From Pseudomonas sp. B21-056 (GTDB lineage: Bacteria > Pseudomonadota > Gammaproteobacteria > Pseudomonadales > Pseudomonadaceae), in contig NZ_CP087203.1 of the NCBI RefSeq assembly GCF_026016325.1, positions 2,728,001-2,792,000 on the forward strand: a DNA stretch of 64,000 nucleotides, in the 5' to 3' direction. This document shows, in pieces, positions 57,101 through 64,000 of this stretch (positions are counted from its first letter, which is position 1; the number at the start of each line of letters is the position of its first letter). The notes under the pieces were generated by a model that ran no database searches, was not told where the DNA came from, and saw only the letters and a program-made list of their open reading frames with translations. The translations under genes and the position numbers were made by a program.

Positions 57101-58378
57101 CGCCACCTCGGCATCGCTGAAGCGGCTGCGGTCGTAGCTGATCAGATAGTGCAACTGTTTGTCCGGCATCACGATCAGCGACAGCGGGAAGTGGTTGCGG
57201 CCCTGGGTCAGGGTGATGCCGTCGGCCTGCTGTTCGCTGGCCGGGGCGCTGAAGCTCAAGCCGCCGGTGTCCTGGTTCAGTGCATCGGTGACCGGGAAGT
57301 TCTCGAACACCAGGATCGAATCGAACAGCGCCTGTTCGGCGGCAATCCGCGTCATCGACTTGAGTTTGCCCAGGGGCAGGTAGGCGTGGTGGCGCAGGTC
57401 GCTGTTGGCGTGCTGCAACTGCTGCAGCCAGTCCACCAGCGCCGGGCTGTCGGCCCACTGCACCCGCAGCGGCAGGGTGTTGATGAACAGGCCGACGGTG
57501 CTGTCGACCGCCGCGAGGTTCTCCGGGCGGCCGGCGACGGTGACGCCGTAGACCACGTCGTCACGCCCGGCGTGCTGGCCCAGCAGCAATGCCCAGGCGC
57601 CCTGGATCAAGGTGTTGATGGTCAGGTCGTGGCGGCGGGCGAACTGCGACAGCTGCTCGGTTTCGCTGGCATCCAGCCGGCTTTCCCGCTCGGCGAAAGG
57701 TGCCCCGGCAGGCGCTGTCTGGCGCACGGCAAAGGTGGGCAGCGGGGTCGGTTCGCTCAGGTCCTGCAACTGCTCGCGCCAGAAGCCTTCGGTGGCGGCC
57801 ATGTCCTGCTCCGCCAGCCAGGCGATGTAGTCGCGGTAGGGGCGGGTCGGTGGCAGCTGGGCAGGGCGGCCGTGGGCCTGCTCGTAGTAGAGCGCCAGCC
57901 ATTCCTGCACGGCGATGCCAACGCTCCAGCCGTCCATGAGGATGTGATGGAAGGTCCAGCTCAGGTGCCAGCGCTCGGGGGCCAGGCGCACCAGGCACAC
58001 GCGCATCAGCGGCGACTCGTTCAGCTCCAGGGGCTGGGCCCGTTGTTCCAGGGCCAATTGCTCCAGGGCCGCCTGCGGGTCGGCACGGTCCTGCCAGTCC
58101 AGTTCGGTCAGGGGCAGGTCGACGTCCTGTTGCACCACCTGATAGGCATCGTCCAGTTCTTCCCAGAGAAACGCGCTGCGCAGCACAGCGTGGCGCTGCA
58201 TCAGTGCCTGCCAGGCGCCGCGAAAGGCGTTCAGTTGCAGCGGGCCGTGCATTTCCAGGCTCAATTGCTGGTAATACACCCGCGAATCCGGTTCAAAGAC
58301 ACTGTGGAACAGCAGGCCGTGCTGGGTCGGCGAAAGGGAGTAGATGTCTTCGATGTTGTTCATGCTGGCTTGGTCCAT
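48161..58378 (-). CDS. NRPS, two modules plus orphan C domain and fused TauD/SyrP-type hydroxylase
   Basis: A 3405-residue synthetase. Order (approximate residues): C1 with HHILMDG (146); A1 (TSGSTG at 629) with pocket D-L-T-K-V-G-H-V-G, aspartate; PCP1 LGGDSI (1011); an epimerase-like domain whose motif reads HPLCVDE (1188) where the second His is needed; C2 HHILTDA (1649); A2 (2126) with D-I-W-E-L-T-A-D-D, the 2,4-diaminobutyrate code; PCP2 IGGHSL (2522); C3 HHIATDA (2721) with no A domain after it; then a TauD-fold Fe(II)/ketoglutarate domain with HNE (3171) and the distal His (3363). SyrP-like domains beta-hydroxylate PCP-bound Asp (or His). C3 must serve the next protein. Confidence 0.94.
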   Translation of the reverse strand: MDQASMNNIEDIYSLSPTQHGLLFHSVFEPDSRVYYQQLSLEMHGPLQLNAFRGAWQALMQRHAVLRSAFLWEELDDAYQVVQQDVDLPLTELDWQDRADPQAALEQLALEQRAQPLELNESPLMRVCLVRLAPERWHLSWTFHHILMDGWSVGIAVQEWLALYYEQAHGRPAQLPPTRPYRDYIAWLAEQDMAATEGFWREQLQDLSEPTPLPTFAVRQTAPAGAPFAERESRLDASETEQLSQFARRHDLTINTLIQGAWALLLGQHAGRDDVVYGVTVAGRPENLAAVDSTVGLFINTLPLRVQWADSPALVDWLQQLQHANSDLRHHAYLPLGKLKSMTRIAAEQALFDSILVFENFPVTDALNQDTGGLSFSAPASEQQADGITLTQGRNHFPLSLIVMPDKQLHYLISYDRSRFSDAEVAVLSAQLRSILLAMTAQAQCRVNELEWLSAEERQQLLVQGLGAQLSVPQDCLHQRFEQQVAADPEQLAVRDRQVALTYRELDQQANRLSQYLRARGIGHDSVVALALERSADFVVALLATLKAGAAYLPLDIKQPAGRLVDVLVDSRAALLIGATPSPLLKGLAEHTPTLWLTEQAQAIASQLDTPPAVAHSPSDAAYVIYTSGSTGTPKGVVVEHRSIVDYLTAVQAVLNPPSAARYGLLSSIAADLGHTQLFGALCSGASLLLVDEDSGFSPLALAELFDRHPVDVLKITPSHLAGLLQALPDARLLPRSLLVFGGDALSPALLEQVNRLAPGLKVFNHYGPSEATVGAIATELPAGLRSIALGRPLPNRQLRVVDGNGRLAAIGVSGELLISGALARGYLHRDDLTAERFHLDANDQRWYRTGDRVRWQVDGQVAFLGRVDSQVKIRGNRLELGEVEAQIKRLSPLIEQALVRVVELDGSPRLVAWLVASQSISPAKLRNDLSARVPDYMVPAHFITLDELPLTRNGKVDVQRLPTPQKTTADNASHVAPRNEVETLLAEIWQDVLKLERVGVHDNFFALGGDSIINLQIIARANQQGLKLTPRQLFENRTIADIARVLGADASQGVAQSLSDGYELPLGAGQLARLQQGPLDATWRCVALAQAIDSDLLGQALTALQQHHQALRLALKALPEGEWQQRVLGAAKAPLISRETLAVCDPVHLQALAQAGVDALELDAGQTLHACLLDVAGKPSLLLAAHPLCVDEASWSLLLSDLNLALAQLKYQRPVRLSYAGGDFSQWTRHQQAHAQSDALDEAWEHWLQYAGAEPLQLPESEQTSSVVEHALPATTSSELKRVAEVLQLDWNSLLAAAVVEQCRELGGDGLIALSIQGTRPATERLPVDAAIAVADLEPARILGPLDLAVPYFLQTEGDSLLQRVQTLVAQMRAYPQHGVDYGALRYLSDNTYLQEPLRDLPAAAVAIRWLGNLDSHREEHGILTGVEAANPLAASACPLTLDAWWQDDCLHLRSQGALAASWAPRLMQRLVELAGLRTATDLRPASQAFPLCHKQAATLAAEPLDWSNIEDVYPLSSMQQGMLLHTLLQPHSGIYLMQQRYSWDGALQRPAMEAAWQLFLQRHPMMRTAFWWQEDHEPLQCVYRQTHRAFDWQDLRHLDEDQQRLAMDQALEAQRVQGFDMAGAPLTHLRVFQLDERRFAVVRSFHHILTDAWCFGLLMEDLLAIYQAIVRQEPVARPRLRSFRGYMSWLERHDMAAAHAFWQAQMAGFSEPTPLHVDSPVARPEQAPEQVGDFDQTLSIAQTQRLQQLCQQYQLTPNTWIQGAWALLLARYSGNRDVLFGVTVAGRPTDLAGVEEMVGLFINSLPLRVDVDPKALVADWLQALLSHNAQLREHESASLVDIQRCSEVPRGQQLFDSLVVFENAPLDISSVQLDAFSIDIYEDRVHTNFPMTVVLYPGDRLGIRLSYDSQRFSTDTVQRMLGHLVQLLSSMLEQPQAPLGSLHMLPEAERQQLQVECNRSAVEFPLERGYAALFADQVRRRPQHIAAVCQGQSLTYAELDRRANAIAHALQEAGAGPETLVALFAERGLALLTMMIATLKVGAAFQALDIQQPPARLAELLNLGEAPLLLVCENATATLDNVLPQMHRQPTCLIAQALWQSGERAPVSYAHTPDQLAYVIFTSGSTGTPKGVMVEQRGMLNNMFGKVPSLGLGEHDRIAQTASAAFDICVWQFLAAPLFGATVHILADAQAHDPVALLDAVQEHGLTLLETVPALIRGMLQESQAHHDLASLRWLLPTGEALPPALARDWFGRFPAIPLMNAYGPAECSDDVAFHPIAEAPTDDCLHMPIGKPTANNQVFVLDSDLRMVPIGVPGELCIGGVGVGRGYLRDPQRTREAFVPHPFQAGARLYRSGDIGRMRADGVIEYLGRRDQQVKIRGHRIELGEIENRLMQHPAVDSAAVLALPDARGALQLVAWYVLDSAAGLGGEPAQQLLSAYLATQLASYMVPARWLALEQLPLNANGKVDRRALAAQGVPQAETSDELCVAPRTATEKVLAELWQEILGLDSVGVHDDFFAIGGHSLLATQVLSRIRRRLNVSLPLRTLFERGTLEQLAEAVDRQRDAQVASEGDNEIALAPRHQPLPLSYAQQRLWFLDRFEGPSAAYNMSTVVRLRGALDIPALQAALQAVLERHESLRTAFHLNGDQPCQVISPAPRVDLTPTELAQLTDEAQADTLQRLIDEQAGTPFDLQQAPMLRANLLRLGTDDHVLQLVLHHIATDAWSMGILVQELIVGYQAYTSGSTPALPVLPIQYADYAHWQRSEAQQRLLARAIDYWRRQLDGAPTLIPLPLDCPRPARPDYQGAALEQRFTAAQTQVLKAYAQAQRATLFMVLLNAFNSLMQRATGASDFIVGTDLANREHPALEHLIGFFVNVLPIRARLTEGESFDIRLQRLREDCLSAFQHQQVPFDKLVEELQPPRTPGVNPLVQVLFVMQNTPSGNASLPDLAVEHLVPRLESSKFDLAVFVEEDEEQGLNVRWVYRTSVLQEATVKRLEQGFESLVEQIAAASGQALDNWSWRLEEGQGNTAPALPDSPADDATARSARKLSKLSKLKQTRATAVSQLAHEQVRSRSLIAGQPLPLVIEPLLGDLDPVHWALQAREWINTQLRTHGGLLFRGFNLPDAAAFEQFAQAIEPDLYGTYGDLPKNTSGKNIYHSTPYPEQHMILFHNESSHLPQWPRKQWFYCETPSPVGGCTPIVDCRQVLARLPNDIVTRLKTHGLLYVRHFTDKLDVRWQDFFKTEQREEVERQCLASGMRWEWLGVDNLRIAQHCPAIVEHPETGELSFFNQVQLHHTACLEPEVRSNLINLFGPEHLPRNVYYGDGSVIEDAVMEVIGAAYEDCAVRFTWQKGDMVMLDNMLVAHARDPFEGERKICVAMGQMMRREELTGHLPEAQPVAEVLA

Positions 58379-58394
58379 TTCAAAGGCTTGAAAA

Positions 58395-58460
58395 CAGTGA
58401 GTGTCGGGCTGGCGCCGCGGTGGTCGGGCGCTGACCCCGCGGCGGCTGCGCCACTCACTG
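58395..58460 (-). promoter_or_regulatory. Nested intercistronic hairpin between two NRPS genes
   Basis: Outer arms CAGTGAGTG (58395-58403) and CACTCACTG (58452-58460) enclose an inner stem CGCCGCGG-T-GGTC (58413-58425) with GACCCCGCGGCG (58433-58444), 12 bp with one bulged base. The outer arm contains the stop codon of the upstream NRPS gene. No T-run is present, so attenuation, mRNA stability or control of re-initiation is more likely than termination. Confidence 0.6.
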
Positions 58461-61400
58461 GCTTTGGGAGTTCGGTTTGGTCTTGAGCTTGCCCAGCAGC
58501 TTGTCCAGGGACTTCTGGTTCAGCGCCTTGGCGAGCGGGAAGTCCGAGGGCATCAGCGCGCCGGCCTGTGGATCGAGGCAGTGCTCGACCAACGCTTGCA
58601 GATGCTCCAACAGGCGAGCGGGCAAGCGGCTGTCGGCATCCGGCGTGACGCTGTGCCATTCGACACGCAACACGCCGTCCTCCAGCCACGCCACCACCTC
58701 TCGACCGTGGGTCACCCGGTTTGCCGGCGACACGTCTGCCGGTGGAGTCAGGCTGCTGGCGCGCAACCAGCCCTCGGGCGTTTGTTCATGCCCCAGGTAG
58801 TTGAACAGCACATCGCCGTGGCTGGCCGGCAATTCACCGCGTTGACGCAGCAAGCCGTAGCCAAGGCCCTGGCCCGGCACTGCACGCAAGGCCTCCTTGG
58901 CGTTGCACACCTGATCGCCACGGGCGCCGCTGGCGTTGACGCGCAGCGGGAACAGCGTGGTGAACCAGCCGACCGTGCGGCTGACGTCCAGGCCATCGAA
59001 AGGCGCATCGCGGCCGTGGCGCTCCAGATCCACGACGATGTCGCTGCGACGTTCGGTCTCCGCCAGGGTCGCGGCGAGGGCGGCGATCAGCAGTTCTTCC
59101 GGTTGCGTGCGGTACGCTGCGTGGGACTCGGTCAGCCATTGGTGAGTGCGGGTCGCTTCCCAGCGGGCCGACAACGTCCGGCGCTCGGCCACCGTGGCGA
59201 CCGGCGGCCGGCTGGTGCTGGCCTGGGCGTGCCAGTAGCGTTGCTCGCCCGTGACCTTGGCGGCGTGGGCATGCAGGTGCTCGGCCCATTGCCGGTAGGA
59301 GGTGGTTTTCGCCGGCAACGTCGGCTGTTCGCCGCGCTCCAGTGCTGCATACAGCTGTTGGAAGTCCTCCAGCAGCGGCGTCCAGGACACTGCGTCCACC
59401 ACCAGGTGATGAGCCGCCAGGTACAGTCGCTGAGGTTCGCCTTCCAGCAGGGCCGCGGCAAACACTGGGCCGTGTTGCAGGTCCAGGCTTTGCGCGACCT
59501 GCAGCAGTTGGTCCGGGTGCTCGCAGCAGGTCATTTGCGCAGGGGCTACGGGGGCGATCCGTGCCTGCCATTGCCCATCGACTTCGGCGAAGCGTAAGCG
59601 CAGGGCGTCGTGGTGCGCGACCAAGCGATCCAATACCGCCTGCACGATGGCCGGCTCAAGACGCCGGTCGCTGTCAGCCAATACGGACTGGTTCCAGTGC
59701 GCGGCCTGGGGTTGCTGTTGGTCGAAGAACCACTGGTGCAACGGCATCAGCGGCATCGCACCGGTGACTTCACCCTGTTCGGCCTGGGTCAGCAGGGCCG
59801 TGGTCACCTGGGCCAGCGCCGCCGGGGTGGGCGAGCGGAACAGGTCCCGTGGCGTCAGTGAGTAGCCGTGTTCGCGCAGACGTGAGATCAGCTTCAGACC
59901 GAGAATCGAATCACCGCCCAGGGCAAAGAAACTGTCCGTGGTGCCGACTTCGCGGCCACCGGTCAGGCTTTCACCGAGCAGTTCACCGAACAACCGGCAC
60001 AACAGGCTTTCCAGCGCATTGCGCGGTGCGGCGTAGTCTTTCTGGGTTTGCGGCAAGGGCAGGGCCGCCAGGGCCTTGCGGTCGATCTTGCCGTTGCTGT
60101 TCAGCGGCAGGGTCGGAACGTGCACCCAGACCGCCGGCACCATGTAGGCCGGCAACTCGGCGGCGAGTAGGGTGTCGAGGTCCGATTGCGCTGCGCTGCT
60201 GCTGTAGAACGCCACCAGACGGTTGTCGATGACCAGCGTGCAGGCAGCGGTGATGGCCGGCAGGTTCAGCACGGCTGCGTCGATCTCACCAAGCTCGATG
60301 CGCTGGCCGCGCAGCTTCACCTGATGATCGAGACGTCCGAGGTATTCGATGTTGCCATCGGCCAGGAAGCGGCAGCGGTCGCCGGTGCGGTAGAGGCGAT
60401 CACCGTCGATGAACGGGCTGGCGAGGAAGCGTTCCTCGGTCAGGTCGGGACGCTTGAGGTAACCGCGAGCGACGCCGACACCGCCAATGTACAGCTCACC
60501 GATGCTGCCGATAGGCTGCGGTTGCATGGTTTCGTCGAGGATATACAGGCGCAGGTTGGCGATGGGTTTGCCGATGGGCACGATCACGTCGTCCACCGAA
60601 CAACGCCATGCCGACACGTCGATGGCCGCTTCGGTCGGGCCGTACAGGTTGACCAGGGCTGCCGGGTGCAGACCCATGAAACGCCGCACCAGATCCACCG
60701 GCAGCGCTTCGCCGCTGGCAAACACCTGGCGCAGGCTGCGGCAGTCAACCAGGCTTGGCTCCTCGACAAAGGCGCGGAGCATGGACGGTACGAAGTGCAA
60801 CGTCGTGACTTGTTCCTGCTGGATCAACTGGCTGAGGTACGCCGGGTCGCGATGACCGTCCGGACGCGCTACCACCAGGGTCGCGCCAGTGATCAGCGGC
60901 CAGAAGAACTCCCACACCGAGACGTCGAAGCTGTACGGGGTTTTCTGCAGCACACGGTCGTTCGGACCAATCGGGAACGCGTCCTGCATCCAGTACAGGC
61001 GGTTCATCAAGGCGCCGTGTTCGTTCATCACGCCTTTCGGTTGGCCGGTGGAACCGGAGGTGTAGAGCACGTAGGCCAAGTCGCTGGCAACGACGCTGAT
61101 CGGGTCGAACGCCGGGGCCTGGGGCAGGGCATCGAGGGTCCAGGCTTGATGGTCGGCTGGCAGGCGCGACAGCCACTGGGTCTGGGTCAAGGTGACCTTG
61201 GCGTCGGCGTCTTCAATCAGGAACGCCAGGCGAGCGGCAGGTAGTTCTGGATCCAGCGGCAGCCACGCGGCGCCGGCATGGACGATGCCGAGCAGGGCGA
61301 CGACCATGTCCACCGAGCGCTGCATGCAAACCGGCACGATGTCATCGGTGCCGATGCCGCACGCACGCAGGGCCCGGGCAACGGCTTGCGCCCGTTGGTC

Positions 61401-64000
61401 CAGCTCGGCGTAGCTCAGGCGTTGGCTTTCGAACACCAGCGCCGGGGCGTTGGGGCTGAGGGCGGCTTGTTGGCTCAGGGCGGTGTGCAGGTCAGTAGGG
61501 CCGCTGTAATGACGTTCGGTGGCGTTCCAGCGGTCCAGTTGCTGCTGGTCCTGCTGCTGCGGGAACAGCTCGATCAGCGTTCGCGCAGGCGTTGCGACCA
61601 AGGCATCCAGCAGCGCACACCACTGCGCGCTCCAGCGTTGCATGGTCGACGCGTCGAACAGCGCCGCTTGATATTCCAGCGCCAGGGTCATGTCGCTGCC
61701 GTCGTCCTGGACTTCCCAGCTCTGTTCGAACTTGGCGTCGATCACCGGCAGCGTCTGCTCTTCGACGTTCAGGCCCGGCCATTGACTGCTGTCGACGCGG
61801 CCATAGTTGAGCGAGAACAGCACCTGGAACAGCGGCGTGCGGTTCAGGTCGCGGTGTTGCGCGACCGCGCCGACCAGGGTGGCGAATGGCAGATCGGCGT
61901 GAGCCTGGGCCGCGCGCAAGTCGGCTTCAAGGCTGGCGAGCAACTGCTCGGCCGGGGCGCGCTGGTCGACTTCGCTGCGGATCACCAGGGTGTTGACCAG
62001 GCAGGCCAGCAACGTCTGGGATTGCGGCTGATCGCGCTGGTCCGCCGGGGTGCCGAGGCGAATCTCGCGCTGGCCGCTGTAACGCGCCAGCAGTGCGCTC
62101 AGGGCCGAGGCCAGCACCACGTAAGTGGTGGTGCCGCGCTGGCGGGCGAACTGGCGGATCGATTCGGCGCGCTGGGCGCCGAGGTTGACGATCAACTGTT
62201 GGGCCCGGCGATCGGCTTCAGCGCCCCGTGGATGGTCGATGGGCAGGTCGAGCTGGTAGTCGTCCTGGCCCAGGTGGTTTTTCCAGTAGTCCAGGCTGTC
62301 ATTGCGCCGGGCCTGGGTGTCCGGGTGCTGTTGCCACAGGGCGAAGTCGACATAGTCGATCTCCAGCGGCGACCAGCTCGGCGACTGTCCATTCAGGCCG
62401 GCGGCGTAGGCCTGGGTCAGTTCATCGATGAACAACTGCATGGCCCAACCGTCGGTGGCGCTGTGATGCAGGCACACCAGCAAGAGGTTTTCGTCGCTGT
62501 CCTGGCGTTGCAGCAGGTGCGCACGCCAAGGCGCGGCGGTAGCCAGGTCGAACGGTGCCATTAACTCGGCTTGGGCCGTGGCGCAGGTTGCGCTCCAATC
62601 CTGTGTGGCAACGGCAGTGACCGCGAGCGCAGGCCCATGGTCATCAATCAACAGTTGCGGCTCGCCCTGGACTTCGACAATCCGGCTGCGCAGCACCAGG
62701 TGGCGTTGGCTGACCTGTTCGAATGCCTCACGCAAGACGCGGACCTGCAACTCGCCGCGCAACGTCAGGGCGAACGGCATGTGGTACTCGCGAGAATCCG
62801 GCACCAGACGGCTGAGCATCCAGAAGCGTTTCTGCGCCAGACCCAATGGCAATGCCGGCGGACGCGGTTGCGCGGTGATCGATTCGTCCGCTGTCGCCAC
62901 GCCCAGGTAATCGGCCAGGGCCGCGACCGTCGGGCGTTCGAACACCAGCGCCAATGGCAGGGAAACCCCCAGGCGTTCCCGGACCCGGCTGACCAGTCGA
63001 GTCGCCAACAAGGAATGGCCGCCGAGCTGGAAGAAGTGAGCTTCGATGCCAACCGACGGGCATTCCAGCACTTCGCTGAACAACTCGCAGAGCGTGCTTT
63101 CTGTGGCGGTGCGCGGCGCGGTGTACGACCGGTCGCTGTGGTTTTCCGGCAGCGGGGTGGCGGCCAGGGCCTTGCGGTCGAGTTTGCCGTTGCTGTTCAG
63201 AGGCAGGCTGTCGAGCTGGACAAAGAAGCTCGGCAGCATGTGCGAGGGCAGGTTGTCGCTCAATGCGCTACGAATGGAAGCCTCGTCGGCATCACCGCAC
63301 CAGAAGCTCACCAAGCGTTGCTCCAGCAGCAGGGTCGCGGCGTCGCGAACGCCGCTCTGGGCCAGCAGCTCGGCGTCGATTTCACCAAGTTCGATGCGTT
63401 GGCCGCGCAGTTTCACCTGATGATCGAGACGTCCGAGGTATTCGATGTTGCCATCGGCCAGGAAGCGGCAACGGTCGCCGGTGCGGTACAGGCGATCACC
63501 GTCGATGAACGGGCTGGCGAGGAAGCGTTCCTCGGTCAAATCCGGACGCTTGAGGTAGCCGCGAGCGACGCCGACACCGCCGATGTACAGCTCACCGATG
63601 CTGCCGATAGGCAGCGGTTGCATGGTTTCGTCGAGGATGTACAGGCGCAGGTTGGCGATGGGTTTGCCGATGGGCACGATCATATCGTCCGCCGAGCAGC
63701 GCCATACCGACACGTCGATGGCCGCTTCGGTCGGGCCGTACAGGTTGACCAGCGCCGCCGGGTGTTGGCCCATGAAGCGCCGTACCAGATCCACCGGCAG
63801 CGCCTCGCCGCTGGCAAACACTTGGCGCAGGCTGCGGCAGTCGACCAGACTCGGCTCGTCGACAAAGGCACGGAGCATCGACGGTACGAAGTGCAACGTC
63901 GTGACCTGCTCCTGCTGGATCAGCTGGCTGAGGTACGCCGGATCACGATGACCGTCGGGACGCGCTACCACCAAGGTGGCGCCGGTGATCAGCGGCCAGA
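58455..64000 (-). CDS. NRPS, partial: ...A(Ser)-PCP-C-A(Ser)-PCP-E (5' end outside window)
   Basis: The frame is open to the right edge, leaving about 1848 C-terminal residues. In order: the second half of an A domain, PCP (LGGHSL, 63011-63030), C with LHHSATDG (62447-62470), a full A domain (YTSGSTGQPKG, 61028-61062), PCP (LGGDSI, 59898-59922) and an E domain with intact HHLVVDAVSW (59380-59416). The complete A domain has pocket D-V-W-H-F-S-L-I-D, a serine code like EntF; the partial one shows the same residues from H onward. So it adds L-Ser then D-Ser. The next protein starts with a DCL-looking C domain, which agrees. The protein likely has more modules beyond the window. Confidence 0.93.
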   Translation of the reverse strand, partial: WPLITGATLVVARPDGHRDPAYLSQLIQQEQVTTLHFVPSMLRAFVDEPSLVDCRSLRQVFASGEALPVDLVRRFMGQHPAALVNLYGPTEAAIDVSVWRCSADDMIVPIGKPIANLRLYILDETMQPLPIGSIGELYIGGVGVARGYLKRPDLTEERFLASPFIDGDRLYRTGDRCRFLADGNIEYLGRLDHQVKLRGQRIELGEIDAELLAQSGVRDAATLLLEQRLVSFWCGDADEASIRSALSDNLPSHMLPSFFVQLDSLPLNSNGKLDRKALAATPLPENHSDRSYTAPRTATESTLCELFSEVLECPSVGIEAHFFQLGGHSLLATRLVSRVRERLGVSLPLALVFERPTVAALADYLGVATADESITAQPRPPALPLGLAQKRFWMLSRLVPDSREYHMPFALTLRGELQVRVLREAFEQVSQRHLVLRSRIVEVQGEPQLLIDDHGPALAVTAVATQDWSATCATAQAELMAPFDLATAAPWRAHLLQRQDSDENLLLVCLHHSATDGWAMQLFIDELTQAYAAGLNGQSPSWSPLEIDYVDFALWQQHPDTQARRNDSLDYWKNHLGQDDYQLDLPIDHPRGAEADRRAQQLIVNLGAQRAESIRQFARQRGTTTYVVLASALSALLARYSGQREIRLGTPADQRDQPQSQTLLACLVNTLVIRSEVDQRAPAEQLLASLEADLRAAQAHADLPFATLVGAVAQHRDLNRTPLFQVLFSLNYGRVDSSQWPGLNVEEQTLPVIDAKFEQSWEVQDDGSDMTLALEYQAALFDASTMQRWSAQWCALLDALVATPARTLIELFPQQQDQQQLDRWNATERHYSGPTDLHTALSQQAALSPNAPALVFESQRLSYAELDQRAQAVARALRACGIGTDDIVPVCMQRSVDMVVALLGIVHAGAAWLPLDPELPAARLAFLIEDADAKVTLTQTQWLSRLPADHQAWTLDALPQAPAFDPISVVASDLAYVLYTSGSTGQPKGVMNEHGALMNRLYWMQDAFPIGPNDRVLQKTPYSFDVSVWEFFWPLITGATLVVARPDGHRDPAYLSQLIQQEQVTTLHFVPSMLRAFVEEPSLVDCRSLRQVFASGEALPVDLVRRFMGLHPAALVNLYGPTEAAIDVSAWRCSVDDVIVPIGKPIANLRLYILDETMQPQPIGSIGELYIGGVGVARGYLKRPDLTEERFLASPFIDGDRLYRTGDRCRFLADGNIEYLGRLDHQVKLRGQRIELGEIDAAVLNLPAITAACTLVIDNRLVAFYSSSAAQSDLDTLLAAELPAYMVPAVWVHVPTLPLNSNGKIDRKALAALPLPQTQKDYAAPRNALESLLCRLFGELLGESLTGGREVGTTDSFFALGGDSILGLKLISRLREHGYSLTPRDLFRSPTPAALAQVTTALLTQAEQGEVTGAMPLMPLHQWFFDQQQPQAAHWNQSVLADSDRRLEPAIVQAVLDRLVAHHDALRLRFAEVDGQWQARIAPVAPAQMTCCEHPDQLLQVAQSLDLQHGPVFAAALLEGEPQRLYLAAHHLVVDAVSWTPLLEDFQQLYAALERGEQPTLPAKTTSYRQWAEHLHAHAAKVTGEQRYWHAQASTSRPPVATVAERRTLSARWEATRTHQWLTESHAAYRTQPEELLIAALAATLAETERRSDIVVDLERHGRDAPFDGLDVSRTVGWFTTLFPLRVNASGARGDQVCNAKEALRAVPGQGLGYGLLRQRGELPASHGDVLFNYLGHEQTPEGWLRASSLTPPADVSPANRVTHGREVVAWLEDGVLRVEWHSVTPDADSRLPARLLEHLQALVEHCLDPQAGALMPSDFPLAKALNQKSLDKLLGKLKTKPNSQSQ
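60277..60904. repeat. Near-identical A-domain segment, copy 1
   Basis: This 628-base stretch, inside the complete Ser A domain, recurs at 63373-64000 (offset 3096 bases, 1032 codons, one module). Long identical runs and few scattered differences are visible, while the flanking A, PCP and C sequences are much less alike. Confidence 0.85.
63373..64000. repeat. Near-identical A-domain segment, copy 2 (cut by window edge)
   Basis: Direct repeat of 60277-60904 in the upstream Ser module. It covers the A-domain core from the substrate-pocket region to the A8 region (RGQRIELGEIDA) and may continue beyond the window. Confidence 0.85.

Noticed and set aside
60277..64000. Direct repeat considered as a mobile element
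   Set aside because: It lies within the reading frame of NRPS A domains, has no terminal repeats or transposase, and is better explained by module duplication or gene conversion.

Overview
The window reads as a chromosomal segment of a fluorescent-group Pseudomonas. The grounds are high GC, SBW25-style wss cellulose genes, REP/REPIN elements between genes, a Fur-box-linked NRPS siderophore locus and many FCD-type GntR regulators. No rRNA, tRNA, CRISPR, phage or insertion-sequence gene was recognised.

Region A (2-24530) is a dense catabolic and transport region for what looks like a betaine-type or cyclic amine compound. It holds two complete glycine-betaine-class ABC importers: 2342-5474, and 10873-14651 with two tandem permeases. 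It also holds two paralogous PuuB-like FAD oxidases (the cut gene at the left edge and 17765-19084), an APC permease, an MFS carrier, two short-chain dehydrogenases, a cupin, a RidA-type protein, a pyrroline-5-carboxylate-reductase-like protein, a proline-racemase-family protein lacking the second catalytic Cys, a DHDPS/NAL-family lyase, a PuuC-like aldehyde dehydrogenase and a VOC protein. Five regulators (three FCD GntR, one GlxA/AraC type, one LysR) and several clean palindromes lie among them. The gene set resembles hydroxyproline, polyamine and carnitine/betaine pathways in parts but matches none completely; its substrate is not evident from the sequence.

Region B (24727-39458) is a cellulose operon, wssABCDEFGHI: MinD-like WssA, synthase BcsA/BcsB (WssB/C), endoglucanase (WssD), outer-membrane export protein BcsC (WssE), then the acetylation genes wssFGHI. 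The product should be partly acetylated cellulose. No wssJ follows; instead there is a remnant of a zinc alcohol dehydrogenase gene (39550-39795) and a REPIN.

Region C (39942-64000) is a siderophore locus. A SbmA/YddA-like ABC protein (minus) and an FhuF-like ferric-siderophore reductase (plus) diverge from a good Fur-box candidate. On the minus strand, read from the right edge leftwards, come three NRPS genes and a PvdE-like export ABC transporter. The visible modules read, by binding-pocket residues, ...Ser - Ser (epimerised) - Asp - Dab - Asp, ending in a thioesterase. A SyrP/TauD-type beta-hydroxylase domain is fused to the middle protein. This predicts a beta-hydroxyaspartate peptide siderophore, perhaps related to corrugatin-class lipopeptides; its start lies beyond the window.
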